A DNA stretch of 17,280 bases from RGIG464 sp045643185 (GCA_045643185.1 JAZUKH010000229.1:1-17280), one strand, 5' to 3'. Shown: positions 1-6,038, counted from the stretch's first letter. The notes: generated from the sequence alone by a model not told the origin. Made by a program: numbers and translations.

Positions 1-4
1 ATGA

Positions 5-452
5 GGAAAAAATTTTTATACTGCTTCTGTCTCAGCAGATTATGAGAAGCTTTGCCCATGGATAAATCCTGAACCGGTCGGAGAAACCTGGCCGACTGAG
101 ATGACGGACGCTGTGGTAGTACCTTGTTCCTTCGTTTGTTAAATGCGAATCGGTTCAGGGTGAGGTAATCAGAATTTCCGGAAAAATCGCTGATGAAGTC
201 TGCAGGAACGGTGGCGTTAACTGGGGCCGCGAATATGGAATATTGATGTATTGGCTTATGGCGCACCTGCGTAAGGGAACAACACTGGAAGCCTCAGATA
301 TTGATAAGGCCGGTGCTGCCGTAACTGCAATCAGTGACAGCAGGGGGTGCTGCTGCGAGAAGGATGCTGAAACTTTGCAGGAACTGGCAGTTAAGTGGGT
401 CAGTCTGAACAGCACGCCTATTCCGTTAGGAGACGTTTTATATAACGGATGA
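5..452 (+). pseudogene. Unrecognised ORF, apparently broken by frameshift
   Basis: Two adjoining open frames read like pieces of one protein. One frame is open from 5 to a TAA at 140-142 (45 codons, containing DYEKLCPWINPEPVGETWP). The next frame is open from 120 to a TGA at 450-452 (110 codons, containing GEVIRISGKIADEVCRNGG and LMYWLMAHLRKGTTLEAS). They overlap at 120-142, where one shift would join them. The second frame has no ATG, GTG or TTG before TTG 243/ATG 246. A further slip in the A/T run at 7-17 would join an ATG at position 1 (MRKK) to the first frame. The protein is not recognised; it is mixed polar/hydrophobic with a CCC cluster near its C-terminus. It may be a decayed gene, a sequencing error, or separate small genes. 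Codon usage looks unlike the ribosomal genes, so it could be foreign. Confidence 0.35.
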
Positions 453-459
453 GGCAAGA

Positions 460-579
460 ATGAGAAAGAAACTCCGGATCGCAGGAATAAAGATTTACGA
501 AGGGGATAGTTATGCAGCTTACAGGAACCATAGAAGAACGTATACATGCGGTAGTGGAATTCGGAAGGGCACACCGTGA
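460..579 (+). CDS. Possible small ORF, 39 codons
   Basis: An ATG at 460 follows the preceding stop by seven bases and opens 39 codons beginning MRKKLRIAGIKIYEGDSYAA. The purine-rich GAGGCAAGA just upstream could serve as a weak ribosome binding site. It overlaps the next ORF, which has a better site, in another frame. No family is recognised. The MRKK start echoes the ATG at position 1, but that may be chance. Coding status is uncertain. Confidence 0.2.
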   Translation: MRKKLRIAGIKIYEGDSYAAYRNHRRTYTCGSGIRKGTP

Positions 580-703
580 AATGACAGATTTGTGTTTACG
601 AGTTGCGTTGTCAAAAGAGGTAATTCGTCCGCTTGACGCACTGCAAGTTTGTGATCAGAGTCATTTCACAATCAACGGTCAAAAAAAAAGCCCTGATCTT
701 TGA
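512..703 (+). CDS. Possible small protein, 63 codons, ending inside the terminator
   Basis: The ATG at 512 is preceded by AAGGGG at good spacing, the best ribosome binding site in the left accessory stretch. The product would be 63 residues: an N-terminal segment that looks helical (TIEERIHAVVEFGRAHREMT) and a C-terminal part that runs into the terminator, so the TGA at 701-703 lies at the hairpin loop. The last residues (NGQKKSPDL) are therefore dictated by the terminator sequence. This argues either for recent truncation by juxtaposition with the rplL terminator or for a spurious ORF. No family is recognised. Confidence 0.3.
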   Translation: MQLTGTIEERIHAVVEFGRAHREMTDLCLRVALSKEVIRPLDALQVCDQSHFTINGQKKSPDL

Positions 704-731
704 TCAGGGCTTTTTAAAGCTACGCAGCTTT
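681..731. terminator. Bidirectional terminator after rplL
   Basis: A perfect nine-pair stem, GCCCTGATC (690-698) and GATCAGGGC (702-710), closes on a three-base TTT loop. It is flanked by an A run at 681-689 and a T run at 711-715, so it works as an intrinsic terminator on both strands. On the minus strand it follows rplL and is preceded by a second small hairpin, AAAGCT (716-721) with AGCTTT (726-731). On the plus strand it ends the accessory stretch. Confidence 0.93.
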
Positions 732-744
732 ACTCAGGCAGAAA

Positions 745-1122
745 TTAGGCCTTGAGTTCGACTTTGGCGCCAGCAGCTTCGAGTTTTTTCTTGATGTCTT
801 CAGCAGCATCTTTCTCGAGGCCTTCTTTGATGACGGAGGGAGCGCCATCGACGAGGTCTTTGGCTTCTTTGAGGCCGAGGCCGGTGATGCCACGGATTTC
901 TTTGATGACGGCGATTTTGTTGGCGCCCACATCAGCGAGGATGGCTTTGAATTCGGTGGGTTCTTCAGCGGCAGCGGCAGCGCCATCAGCAGCGGCGACG
1001 ACGACAGCACCACAAGCGGCTTTGACGTCCCATTTTTCTTCGAGTTCTTTAACGAGGTTGTTGAGCTCGATGATGTTCAAACCTTCAAGGTAAGCAATAA
1101 CTTCTTCTTTCGTAGCGGCCAT
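745..1122 (-). CDS. rplL: Large ribosomal subunit protein L7/L12
   Basis: This is the acidic stalk protein of the 50S subunit, which recruits and stimulates translational GTPases. It is 125 residues, normal for the family: an N-terminal dimerisation helix (EEVIAYLEGLNIIELNNLVK, about 6-25), an alanine-rich hinge (about 36-56) and the C-terminal factor-binding domain with the conserved GLGLKEAKDLVD at 81-92. An in-frame ATG lies eight codons further upstream, but the start at 1122 is preferred because GGAG sits nine bases before it and the protein then begins MAATKEEV like its relatives. It follows rplJ by 86 bases and shares its L10-regulated transcript. A cysteine at position 37 in the hinge is slightly unusual. 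A strong terminator follows; rpoB does not. Confidence 0.97.
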   Translation of the reverse strand: MAATKEEVIAYLEGLNIIELNNLVKELEEKWDVKAACGAVVVAAADGAAAAAEEPTEFKAILADVGANKIAVIKEIRGITGLGLKEAKDLVDGAPSVIKEGLEKDAAEDIKKKLEAAGAKVELKA

Positions 1123-1208
1123 GAGTATAATCTCCATGTTGTCCATGAATGGACGTTAAAAATAGTAATGAGTTAAAGGATAAAAGTACCGGATGGTACG
1201 AGGAAAAA

Positions 1209-1706
1209 CTAAGCGGACTGGGATTCTTCGAGTTTGTCGGCGTAGGCTTTGATAACGGCTGCAAAGCGCTGCTGAGAAGCTTTGAAGAGGGAGAGAACTT
1301 CGGCGAGAAGTTCCTTGCGGCCTTTCGTTTTGGAGAGTTCTTCAACGCCTTTGACGTCGAGGACTTTTCCGAAGCCGAAACCACCGCGGATTTCGAATTT
1401 AGGATTGTCTTTAGCGAAAGCGCAAGCGACTTTAGCGGGGGAGATGGGGTCGTCCTGTTTAAGAGCGACGGCGATCGGCCCTTTGAAGAGCTCAGCGACA
1501 GGCTCTAATTCGGTGCCTTTGAGGGCTTGTTTGACGAGCGTGTTTTTCACGACGACGAACTTAACGCCTTCAGCACGGAATTTCGAGCGGGCTTCGTTGA
1601 TTGAGTTAACGTCAACACCGCTTGTGTCAACGAGGATCAACGATTCGATGCCGTTAAGGAGCGTTTTGTACGACTCAATCGCGGCTGATTTTTCTACTCG
1701 ATTCAT
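1209..1706 (-). CDS. rplJ: Large ribosomal subunit protein L10
   Basis: L10 anchors L7/L12 dimers to 23S rRNA and, with them, represses its own mRNA. At 165 residues it is family-length. The N-terminal RNA-binding domain starts MNRVEKSAAIESYKTLLNGI and contains the conserved VVKNTLVKQAL (about 52-62) and the FKGPIAVAL segment (about 73-81). The C-terminal helix (KASQQRFAAVIKAYADKL) is the L12-binding part. The ATG at 1706 has AGAGG upstream. The gene is preceded by a clear L10 leader RNA and by a promoter overlapping the rplA terminator, so rplJ-rplL can be a separate, autoregulated unit. I see no anomaly in the protein. Confidence 0.97.
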   Translation of the reverse strand: MNRVEKSAAIESYKTLLNGIESLILVDTSGVDVNSINEARSKFRAEGVKFVVVKNTLVKQALKGTELEPVAELFKGPIAVALKQDDPISPAKVACAFAKDNPKFEIRGGFGFGKVLDVKGVEELSKTKGRKELLAEVLSLFKASQQRFAAVIKAYADKLEESQSA

Positions 1707-1806
1707 AATGCCTCTGTGGATGAACGAACGAATAATAACAATGAACGGACCGAGAGTCGGTTCTGAGGAGGTTCGTTAATCAGAGCAAAAGCTGCTGACC
1801 AATTTT

Positions 1807-1869
1807 ACCGGCTCAGCTGGTGTTCTCACGAACATTAAAGCATTTCTGCTACCAACGTCTCCGACGGTT
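1807..1869 (-). promoter_or_regulatory. L10 leader RNA (ribosomal protein autoregulatory element)
   Basis: Read on the minus strand, this stretch folds as the known L10 leader class. An outer CCG/CGG stem is interrupted by GGAGAC opposite UGAG, which looks like a kink-turn. It then has a GUUGGU/ACCAGC stem and a junction carrying two hairpins, AGCA-GAAA-UGCU and GUUC-GUGA-GAAC. L10 with L7/L12 is known to bind this fold and repress translation of rplJ-rplL. It begins about 160 bases upstream of the rplJ start. Pairing was done by hand; a covariance-model search against the Rfam L10_leader family would confirm it. Confidence 0.85.
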
Positions 1870-1883
1870 TGGATGGCCGTCCC

Positions 1884-1913
1884 AAAAAACGGGCGCGTTT
1901 ATACACGCGCCCG
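1884..1913 (-). terminator. Terminator between rplA and rplJ
   Basis: On the minus strand a perfect nine-pair GC-rich stem, CGGGCGCGT with ACGCGCCCG, closes on a six-base loop and is followed by six T residues (1889-1884). It lies 46 bases past the rplA stop and should end or attenuate the secE-nusG-rplK-rplA transcript. Its loop and descending arm contain the -10 box of the promoter proposed for rplJ. Confidence 0.85.
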
Positions 1914-1926
1914 AAAATAAAATCAA
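1898..1926 (-). promoter_or_regulatory. Putative rplJ-rplL promoter nested in the rplA terminator
   Basis: On the minus strand TTGATT (1926-1921) and TATAAA (1903-1898) are separated by exactly 17 bases, a good sigma-70 spacing with 4/6 and 5/6 matches. The -10 box occupies the loop of the upstream terminator. A transcript would start near 1891, in the terminator's last arm, and read directly into the L10 leader. This would let rplJL escape the terminator. It is predicted from sequence only. Confidence 0.5.
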
Positions 1927-1959
1927 TCAAAAAATGATCTTACCACTAATTTTTTTTAA

Positions 1960-2649
1960 TTAGATGGACATCGGATCAATTTTGACAGCGGGGCTCATCG
2001 TCGAGCTGATCGAGATCGAGCGAACATACTGACCTTTCAGCGTCGCGGGACGAAGCTTGAGGATGAGATCCAACAGTGAACGAAGGTTTTCAGCAAGAGC
2101 ATCAGCATCAAACGAAGCTCTGCCAAAGGGAGCATGAACGATACCAGCGCGTTCAACACGGAATTCAACACGACCAGCTTTCGTTTCTTTGATGGCACGG
2201 GCGACATCGGTGGTAACCGTTCCGACTTTGGGATTAGGCATCAAACCGCGCGGGCCAAGGACGCGACCAAGACGACCTACTTTACCCATCATATCCGGAG
2301 TTGCGATAACCTTATCGAAATCCATCCAGCCTTCATTGATTTTAGCAATGAGGTCGTCCGCACCCACAAAATCGGCACCAGCTTCGAGAGCTTCTTTTTC
2401 TTTTTCGCCCTGAGCGAAAACTAAGACTCGAACCGTTTTGCCAATTCCGTGAGGCAGTACAACCGCGCCGCGAACCATCTGATCCGCGTGACGCGGATCA
2501 ACGCCCAAACGAATCGCGACATCAACACTCGCGTCGAATTTCGTCGTCGTCATCGATTTGACGAGAGAAACCGCTTCTTTGAGATCGCTATAACGCTTCT
2601 GCCTGTCGACCAATTTTGCCGACTCTACGTACTTCTTACCTCTAGACAT
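1960..2649 (-). CDS. rplA: Large ribosomal subunit protein L1
   Basis: L1 forms the mobile L1 stalk of the 50S subunit, helps release E-site tRNA, and in many bacteria represses the rplK-rplA mRNA. At 229 residues it is family-length. It starts MSRGKKYVESAKLVD and carries KFDASVDVAIRLGVDPRHAD (about 37-56), GKVGRLGRVLGPRGLMPNPK (about 122-141), the L1 signature region, and VGTVTTDVARAIKETKAGRVEFR. AAGGAG lies nine bases before the ATG at 2649. It follows rplK by 17 bases. The C-terminus (SPAVKIDPMSI) is unremarkable. A terminator follows, which splits rplKA from rplJL. Confidence 0.97.
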   Translation of the reverse strand: MSRGKKYVESAKLVDRQKRYSDLKEAVSLVKSMTTTKFDASVDVAIRLGVDPRHADQMVRGAVVLPHGIGKTVRVLVFAQGEKEKEALEAGADFVGADDLIAKINEGWMDFDKVIATPDMMGKVGRLGRVLGPRGLMPNPKVGTVTTDVARAIKETKAGRVEFRVERAGIVHAPFGRASFDADALAENLRSLLDLILKLRPATLKGQYVRSISISSTMSPAVKIDPMSI

Positions 2650-2666
2650 TTTCTGTCGCTCCTTAA

Positions 2667-3092
2667 TTAATCGACAATGTCAACGCCCATGCTGCGGCAC
2701 GTACCGGCAACGGTACGAATCGCTGCTTCGATGTCGTCTGTGTTCAGATCGGGCAGCTTTGTCTCAGCAATTTTACGAACCTGTGCACGCGTGATTTTGC
2801 CGACTTTTTCACGGTTAGGAACGCCGGAACCACCTTTCAGACCGAGTTCTTTCATGATAAGAACCGCTGCGGGCGGCGTCTTGATCACAAAGCTAAAGCT
2901 GCGGTCAGCGTAAACAGTAATAACAACCGGCGTCAAAATCCCTTCGCCTTTCTGCGTTTTAGCATTGAACTGCTTGCAGAAATCCATGATGTTGACACCG
3001 TGCTGGCCCAGTGCCGGACCAACAGGAGGAGCAGGGTTCGCTTTACCAGCAGGACACTGCAGCTTGACATAACCTACAATCTTCTTGGCCAT
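2667..3092 (-). CDS. rplK: Large ribosomal subunit protein L11
   Basis: L11 sits at the base of the stalk in the GTPase-associated centre. It contacts 23S rRNA and is needed for RelA activation and thiostrepton binding. At 141 residues it is family-length. The N-terminal domain has the conserved PPVGPALGQHGVNIMDFCKQ (about 22-41). The C-terminal RNA-binding domain has KVGKITRAQVRKIAETK and ends GTCRSMGVDIVD, the standard L11 ending. GGAAGAAG precedes the ATG at 3092. It lies 17 bases after nusG and 17 before rplA, clearly in one operon. Confidence 0.97.
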   Translation of the reverse strand: MAKKIVGYVKLQCPAGKANPAPPVGPALGQHGVNIMDFCKQFNAKTQKGEGILTPVVITVYADRSFSFVIKTPPAAVLIMKELGLKGGSGVPNREKVGKITRAQVRKIAETKLPDLNTDDIEAAIRTVAGTCRSMGVDIVD

Positions 3093-3109
3093 TGTCTTCT
3101 TCCAATAAA

Positions 3110-3673
3110 TTAAGCGTTGTCCGTAACTCGTTCAACTTGTGAAAATTTAAGTTCAACAGGAACAACGCGTCCCAGAATACTTACGTTAACGCTGACACTC
3201 TCTTTCTCACGATCGATCGCTTCAACGCTACCCGTAAATGTTTTGAACGGTCCATCCAAAAGTTTGACCGTACACTTCAATTCTAAATCTTCACCGTGCG
3301 ACGTCTTTTCAACGTTCGTATTCATTTTCCCTTTGATGCGGTCTACTTCTGCATCGCTCATCGCAGGCGGATTTTTGCGATTCCCTACAAATCCGGAAAT
3401 CTTCGGCGTGTCATTCACAATGTGCCACGTCGTCTCATTCATATCCATCTGAACAAGCATATAACCAGGGAAAAATTTGTGCGATGAAGTACGGGCTTTA
3501 CCGCCTTTCGTCGTGTCAACGACCGTCTCAGTCGGAATTAAAACCTCGCCAAACATTTCCCCGATGCTCGGATCTTTCTCGTTCGCTTTCGATATGCGAT
3601 CCAAAAGAAGGTCGTGCGCTTTTTTCTCACAACCCGATAACGTATTGACGATGTACCATTTCAAATTCGCCAT
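3110..3673 (-). CDS. nusG: Transcription termination/antitermination protein NusG
   Basis: NusG binds RNA polymerase, suppresses pausing, and links polymerase to Rho or to ribosomal protein S10. The start chosen at 3673 gives 187 residues beginning MANLKWYIVNTLSGCEKKA, the usual NusG opening, with AGGAG eight bases upstream. An alternative ATG 13 codons earlier lacks this match. The NGN domain contains FFPGYMLVQMDM (about 70-81) and the GFVGNRKNP segment. The C-terminal KOW domain runs from about 130 (VKLLDGPFKTFTGSVEAIDR). It lies between secE and rplK, the usual order. Length and motifs are typical, not those of an RfaH-type specialised paralogue. Confidence 0.96.
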   Translation of the reverse strand: MANLKWYIVNTLSGCEKKAHDLLLDRISKANEKDPSIGEMFGEVLIPTETVVDTTKGGKARTSSHKFFPGYMLVQMDMNETTWHIVNDTPKISGFVGNRKNPPAMSDAEVDRIKGKMNTNVEKTSHGEDLELKCTVKLLDGPFKTFTGSVEAIDREKESVSVNVSILGRVVPVELKFSQVERVTDNA

Positions 3674-3746
3674 GTAGCTTTCTCCTGAAAACAGCCTGAC
3701 ACTCATTGTCAACTTTCTTTGAGCTTTCGCTCAAAAAAAGCGGCAA

Positions 3747-4133
3747 CTATTTAATACCTAAAATCAAATCAGTCAATGTTTTTGCGCCCATATCGAAACA
3801 AAAAAGAATGCACGCCACAATGATCGCCATGATGATCACGACTTTCATCGCGTATTTCGTTTCGTCACCTGTCGGCCAGGTCACCTTTTTCATTTCATAC
3901 GCAACATTGAGGGCCCACGTATACACTTTGGCGTTTCGCCAAAGCAGAACCATCGTCAGAATACCAAGACCGATTCCGATCAGCGTTGCCATCGTCACAT
4001 TTTCGCCAAGGATGCGAATGTCGCTAATTTTTAACACCGCCAAAAGGAGGCTTACGATGTTCACATAAAGCCACGAAGCAACCATCGCTGCGACGATAAA
4101 AGAAAGATTTACGTAACGTTTTACTTCATCCAT
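3747..4133 (-). CDS. secE: Protein translocase subunit SecE
   Basis: SecE stabilises SecY in the inner-membrane SecYEG channel. At 128 residues this is the long form with three membrane segments, at about 10-35 (LSFIVAAMVASWLYVN), 44-66 and 100-125. Many bacteria have a one-segment form of about 60 residues. The conserved amphipathic segment KKVTWPTGDET (about 87-97) precedes the last helix and matches the WPTxxET family motif. The ribosome binding site is weak (GGAAA). It follows tRNA-Trp, with an intervening terminator, and precedes nusG by 73 bases. No rpmG gene, often found near secE, is present here. Confidence 0.95.
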   Translation of the reverse strand: MDEVKRYVNLSFIVAAMVASWLYVNIVSLLLAVLKISDIRILGENVTMATLIGIGLGILTMVLLWRNAKVYTWALNVAYEMKKVTWPTGDETKYAMKVVIIMAIIVACILFCFDMGAKTLTDLILGIK

Positions 4134-4145
4134 GTTTGATTTCCG

Positions 4146-4173
4146 ACAATAGAAAAGAAAAGCCTTTTGTCAT
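4146..4173 (-). promoter_or_regulatory. Weak candidate promoter for secE-nusG, overlapping the terminator
   Basis: On the minus strand ATGACA (4173-4168, 5/6 to the -35 consensus) and TATTGT (4151-4146, 4/6 to the -10) are 16 bases apart. The -35 box lies at the start of the descending arm of the terminator that follows tRNA-Trp. The predicted leader would be only about ten bases before the secE ATG. This is speculative, but it parallels the rplA/rplJ arrangement. Confidence 0.25.
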
Positions 4174-4193
4174 TGGGGCAGACAAAAGGCTTT
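4152..4193 (-). terminator. Terminator after tRNA-Trp
   Basis: A perfect 13-pair stem, AAAGCCTTTTGTC (4159-4171) with GACAAAAGGCTTT (4181-4193), closes on a nine-base loop. On the minus strand it is followed by the T-rich TTTCTTTTC. It lies just past tRNA-Trp and only about 20 bases before secE, so it should end the tuf-trpT transcript or act as an internal attenuator. Confidence 0.85.
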
Positions 4194-4196
4194 CTA

Positions 4197-4269
4197 CAGG
4201 GGTGGAAGGACTCGAACCCTCGGCCCACGGCTTTGGAGGCCATTGCTCTACCAACTGAGCTACGCCCCT
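4197..4269 (-). tRNA. tRNA-Trp (anticodon CCA)
   Basis: The minus strand folds as a full cloverleaf: acceptor AGGGGCG, D-arm GCTC/GAGC, anticodon stem ATGGC/GCCGT with loop CTCCAAA (anticodon CCA), and T-arm GAGGG-TTCGAGT-CCTTC. The discriminator is G, as expected for bacterial tRNA-Trp. The acceptor has one C-A mismatch at pair 6-67. The 3' CCA is not encoded. It lies between tuf and secE, a common location. Confidence 0.95.
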
Positions 4270-4310
4270 AGAGCCCCCCGGGCTCTGATTGTCTAGGGGG
4301 CAAGGTTTAA

Positions 4311-5507
4311 TTACTTATCGAGGATCTGGGAAACGACGCCAGCGCCGACCGTGTGACCGCCTTCACGGATGGAGAAGCGGAGACCTTCGTCCATGGCGAT
4401 CGGGGTGATGAGGTCGACCTGAATGTCGACGTGGTCACCAGGCATAACCATTTCGATGTCTTTGAGCGTAACGACACCAGTAACGTCCGTCGTGCGGAAG
4501 TAGAACTGGGGACGATAACCATTACGGAAGAATGTATGACGACCACCTTCTTCTTTGGAGAGGATGTAAACCTGGCCAATGAAGGATTTGTGGGGCGTAA
4601 CCGAACCCGGTTTGGCAAGAACCTGACCACGTTCGATTTCGTCTTTCTTCGTACCACGGAGCAAGCAACCGATATTGTCGCCAGCTTCACCGTATTCGAG
4701 AAGTTTACGGAACATTTCAACGCCCGTAACAACCGTTTTGTCGATGGTGTCTTTGAGACCAACGATTTCGACAGCGTCGTTCACGCGGATCTGACCAGCT
4801 TCGACACGGCCCGTGGCAACCGTACCACGACCAGAGATCGAGAAGACGTCTTCAACAGGCATCAAGAAGGCTTTGTCAACAGGACGTTCCGGAGTCGGGA
4901 TGTAGCTGTCAACAGCGTCCATAAGTCTGTCGATGGCTTTGACACCCATGTCGCTGTCAACACCTTCGAGGGCCTGAAGCGCGGAACCAATGATGACAGG
5001 CGTGTCATCGCCGGGGAATTCATAGCTGCTGAGGAGTTCACGAACTTCCATTTCGACGAGGTCGAGAAGTTCAGCGTCATCGACGAGGTCAGCTTTGTTA
5101 AGGAAGACAACGATGTAAGGAACACCAACCTGACGAGCGAGGAGGATGTGTTCACGCGTCTGGGGCATCGGGCCGTCAGCAGCGCTAACAACGAGGATTG
5201 CACCGTCCATCTGGGCAGCACCGGTGATCATGTTTTTAACATAGTCAGCGTGTCCCGGGCAGTCGACGTGAGCATAGTGACGTTTTTCGGTCTGATATTC
5301 AACGTGAGCCGTAGCGATCGTGATACCACGTTCTTTTTCTTCCGGCGCTTTATCGATTTCGTCGAATTTCATAACCGTGATGCTGGGATCGTATTTCGCC
5401 AGACAGGTCGTGATAGCTGCCGTCAACGTCGTCTTACCGTGATCGACGTGACCAATCGTACCAATGTTAACGTGCGGTTTCGTTCTCTGAAATGTTTCTT
5501 TGGCCAT
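4311..5507 (-). CDS. tuf: Elongation factor Tu
   Basis: EF-Tu is the GTPase that delivers aminoacyl-tRNA to the ribosomal A site. At 398 residues it is complete. The G domain shows the P-loop GHVDHGKT (19-26), the switch I region RGITIATAHVEY, DCPGH (82-86), NKAD (137-140) and SAL (175-177). Domain 2 begins near 215 with the RGTVATGRVE segment. Domain 3 follows, ending GGHTVGAGVVSQIL. AAGGAGG lies ten bases before the ATG at 5507. It follows the Thr-Tyr-Tyr-Gly-Thr tRNA cluster and precedes tRNA-Trp, the same context as E. coli tufB. A terminator upstream and a structured leader suggest tuf is partly uncoupled from the tRNAs. Whether a second tuf copy exists cannot be told from this window. 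Confidence 0.98.
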   Translation of the reverse strand: MAKETFQRTKPHVNIGTIGHVDHGKTTLTAAITTCLAKYDPSITVMKFDEIDKAPEEKERGITIATAHVEYQTEKRHYAHVDCPGHADYVKNMITGAAQMDGAILVVSAADGPMPQTREHILLARQVGVPYIVVFLNKADLVDDAELLDLVEMEVRELLSSYEFPGDDTPVIIGSALQALEGVDSDMGVKAIDRLMDAVDSYIPTPERPVDKAFLMPVEDVFSISGRGTVATGRVEAGQIRVNDAVEIVGLKDTIDKTVVTGVEMFRKLLEYGEAGDNIGCLLRGTKKDEIERGQVLAKPGSVTPHKSFIGQVYILSKEEGGRHTFFRNGYRPQFYFRTTDVTGVVTLKDIEMVMPGDHVDIQVDLITPIAMDEGLRFSIREGGHTVGAGVVSQILDK

Positions 5508-5545
5508 AACAGCCTGCCTCCTTAAAGTAGCATTAACACAAATTT

Positions 5546-5579
5546 ACTGGCAACTTCCAAAACTTGGATTCACGCCAGT
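5546..5579 (-). other. Hairpin in the tuf leader
   Basis: Between the upstream terminator and the tuf ribosome binding site an interrupted stem can form: ACTGGC/GCCAGT outside and TCCAA/TTGGA inside, with a three-base loop and an internal loop of four to five bases. It ends about 38 bases before the tuf start codon. It may be a regulatory or stabilising leader structure; no known class is recognised. No convincing tuf-specific promoter was found (best: TTGCCA, 18 bases, TACTTT). Confidence 0.4.
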
Positions 5580-5586
5580 GCTTACC

Positions 5587-5622
5587 AAAAAAAAATCAAC
5601 CACTTCACGCGCGCGAAGTGGT
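5587..5622 (-). terminator. Terminator between tRNA-Thr(GGU) and tuf
   Basis: An eight-pair stem, ACCACTTC (5599-5606) with GAAGTGGT (5615-5622), is followed on the minus strand by a run of nine T residues interrupted only by TTGA near the stem (bases 5595-5587). It lies just after the last tRNA of the cluster. It would let the tRNA genes be expressed in excess of tuf. Confidence 0.85.
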
Positions 5623-5637
5623 CAATACCTATAAAAA

Positions 5638-5710
<73 letters not shown>

Positions 5711-5728
5711 AAAAAGAGGTGTATGTGG

Positions 5729-5801
5729 AGCGGGCGACGGGGGTCGAACCCGCGACCCATAGCTTGGAAGGCTATTGCTCTACCAACTGAGCTACACCCG
5801 C
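5729..5801 (-). tRNA. tRNA-Gly (anticodon UCC)
   Basis: Cloverleaf on the minus strand: acceptor GCGGGTG, D-stem GCTC/GAGC, anticodon stem ATAGC/GCTAT with loop CTTCCAA (anticodon TCC), and T-loop TTCGACC. Acceptor pair 6-67 is a T-G wobble. The discriminator T is followed by CCA in the DNA, the only gene of the cluster with an encoded CCA. Its place matches E. coli glyT. Confidence 0.95.
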
Positions 5802-5811
5802 ATACACGATA

Positions 5812-5893
5812 TGGATAGGGATGGATTCGAACCACCGAACTCGTAGAGGGCGGATTTACAGTCCGCTGCATTTGACCGCTCTGCAACCTATCC
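5812..5893 (-). tRNA. tRNA-Tyr (anticodon GUA), copy 2 in transcription order
   Basis: A class II tRNA of 82 bases with acceptor GGATAGG/CCTATCC, anticodon stem GCGGA/TCCGC with loop CTGTAAA (anticodon GTA), and a long variable arm. The discriminator is A; no CCA is encoded. It is identical in sequence to the copy at 5949-6030. The position matches E. coli tyrU. Confidence 0.95.
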
Positions 5894-5948
5894 ATAATGG
5901 CCTTTGGCTAACGCCTCTGTCATCTGAAATTCTTCACCCAGGCTTAAA

Positions 5949-6030
5949 TGGATAGGGATGGATTCGAACCACCGAACTCGTAGAGGGCGGATTTACAGTC
6001 CGCTGCATTTGACCGCTCTGCAACCTATCC
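5949..6030 (-). tRNA. tRNA-Tyr (anticodon GUA), copy 1 in transcription order
   Basis: Same 82-base sequence as the gene at 5812-5893: class II fold, anticodon GTA, discriminator A, no encoded CCA. Identity between the copies covers the gene plus one flanking base and then stops, and the spacers differ. It lies between tRNA-Thr(UGU) and the second Tyr copy. Confidence 0.95.
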
Positions 6031-6038
6031 GTGAGAGA

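Noticed and set aside
60..160. CCTGAACCG / CGGTTCAGG inverted repeat considered as a riboswitch or structured RNA
   Set aside because: It lies in protein-like reading frames, spans about 80 bases, and the interior shows only one five-pair hairpin; no known RNA class fits.
155..574. 139-codon minus-strand frame in the left accessory stretch, considered as a possible rpoB start
   Set aside because: No RpoB-like sequence, no ribosome binding site, and the plus-strand frames read more like protein.
720..1146. Alternative frames over rplL on both strands
   Set aside because: They are low-complexity shadows of the rplL coding sequence; the L7/L12 match is decisive.
4353..5525. Long plus-strand frame of 390 codons opposite tuf
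   Set aside because: It is antisense to a highly conserved, codon-biased tuf gene, with no recognisable domain; long antisense frames are expected there.
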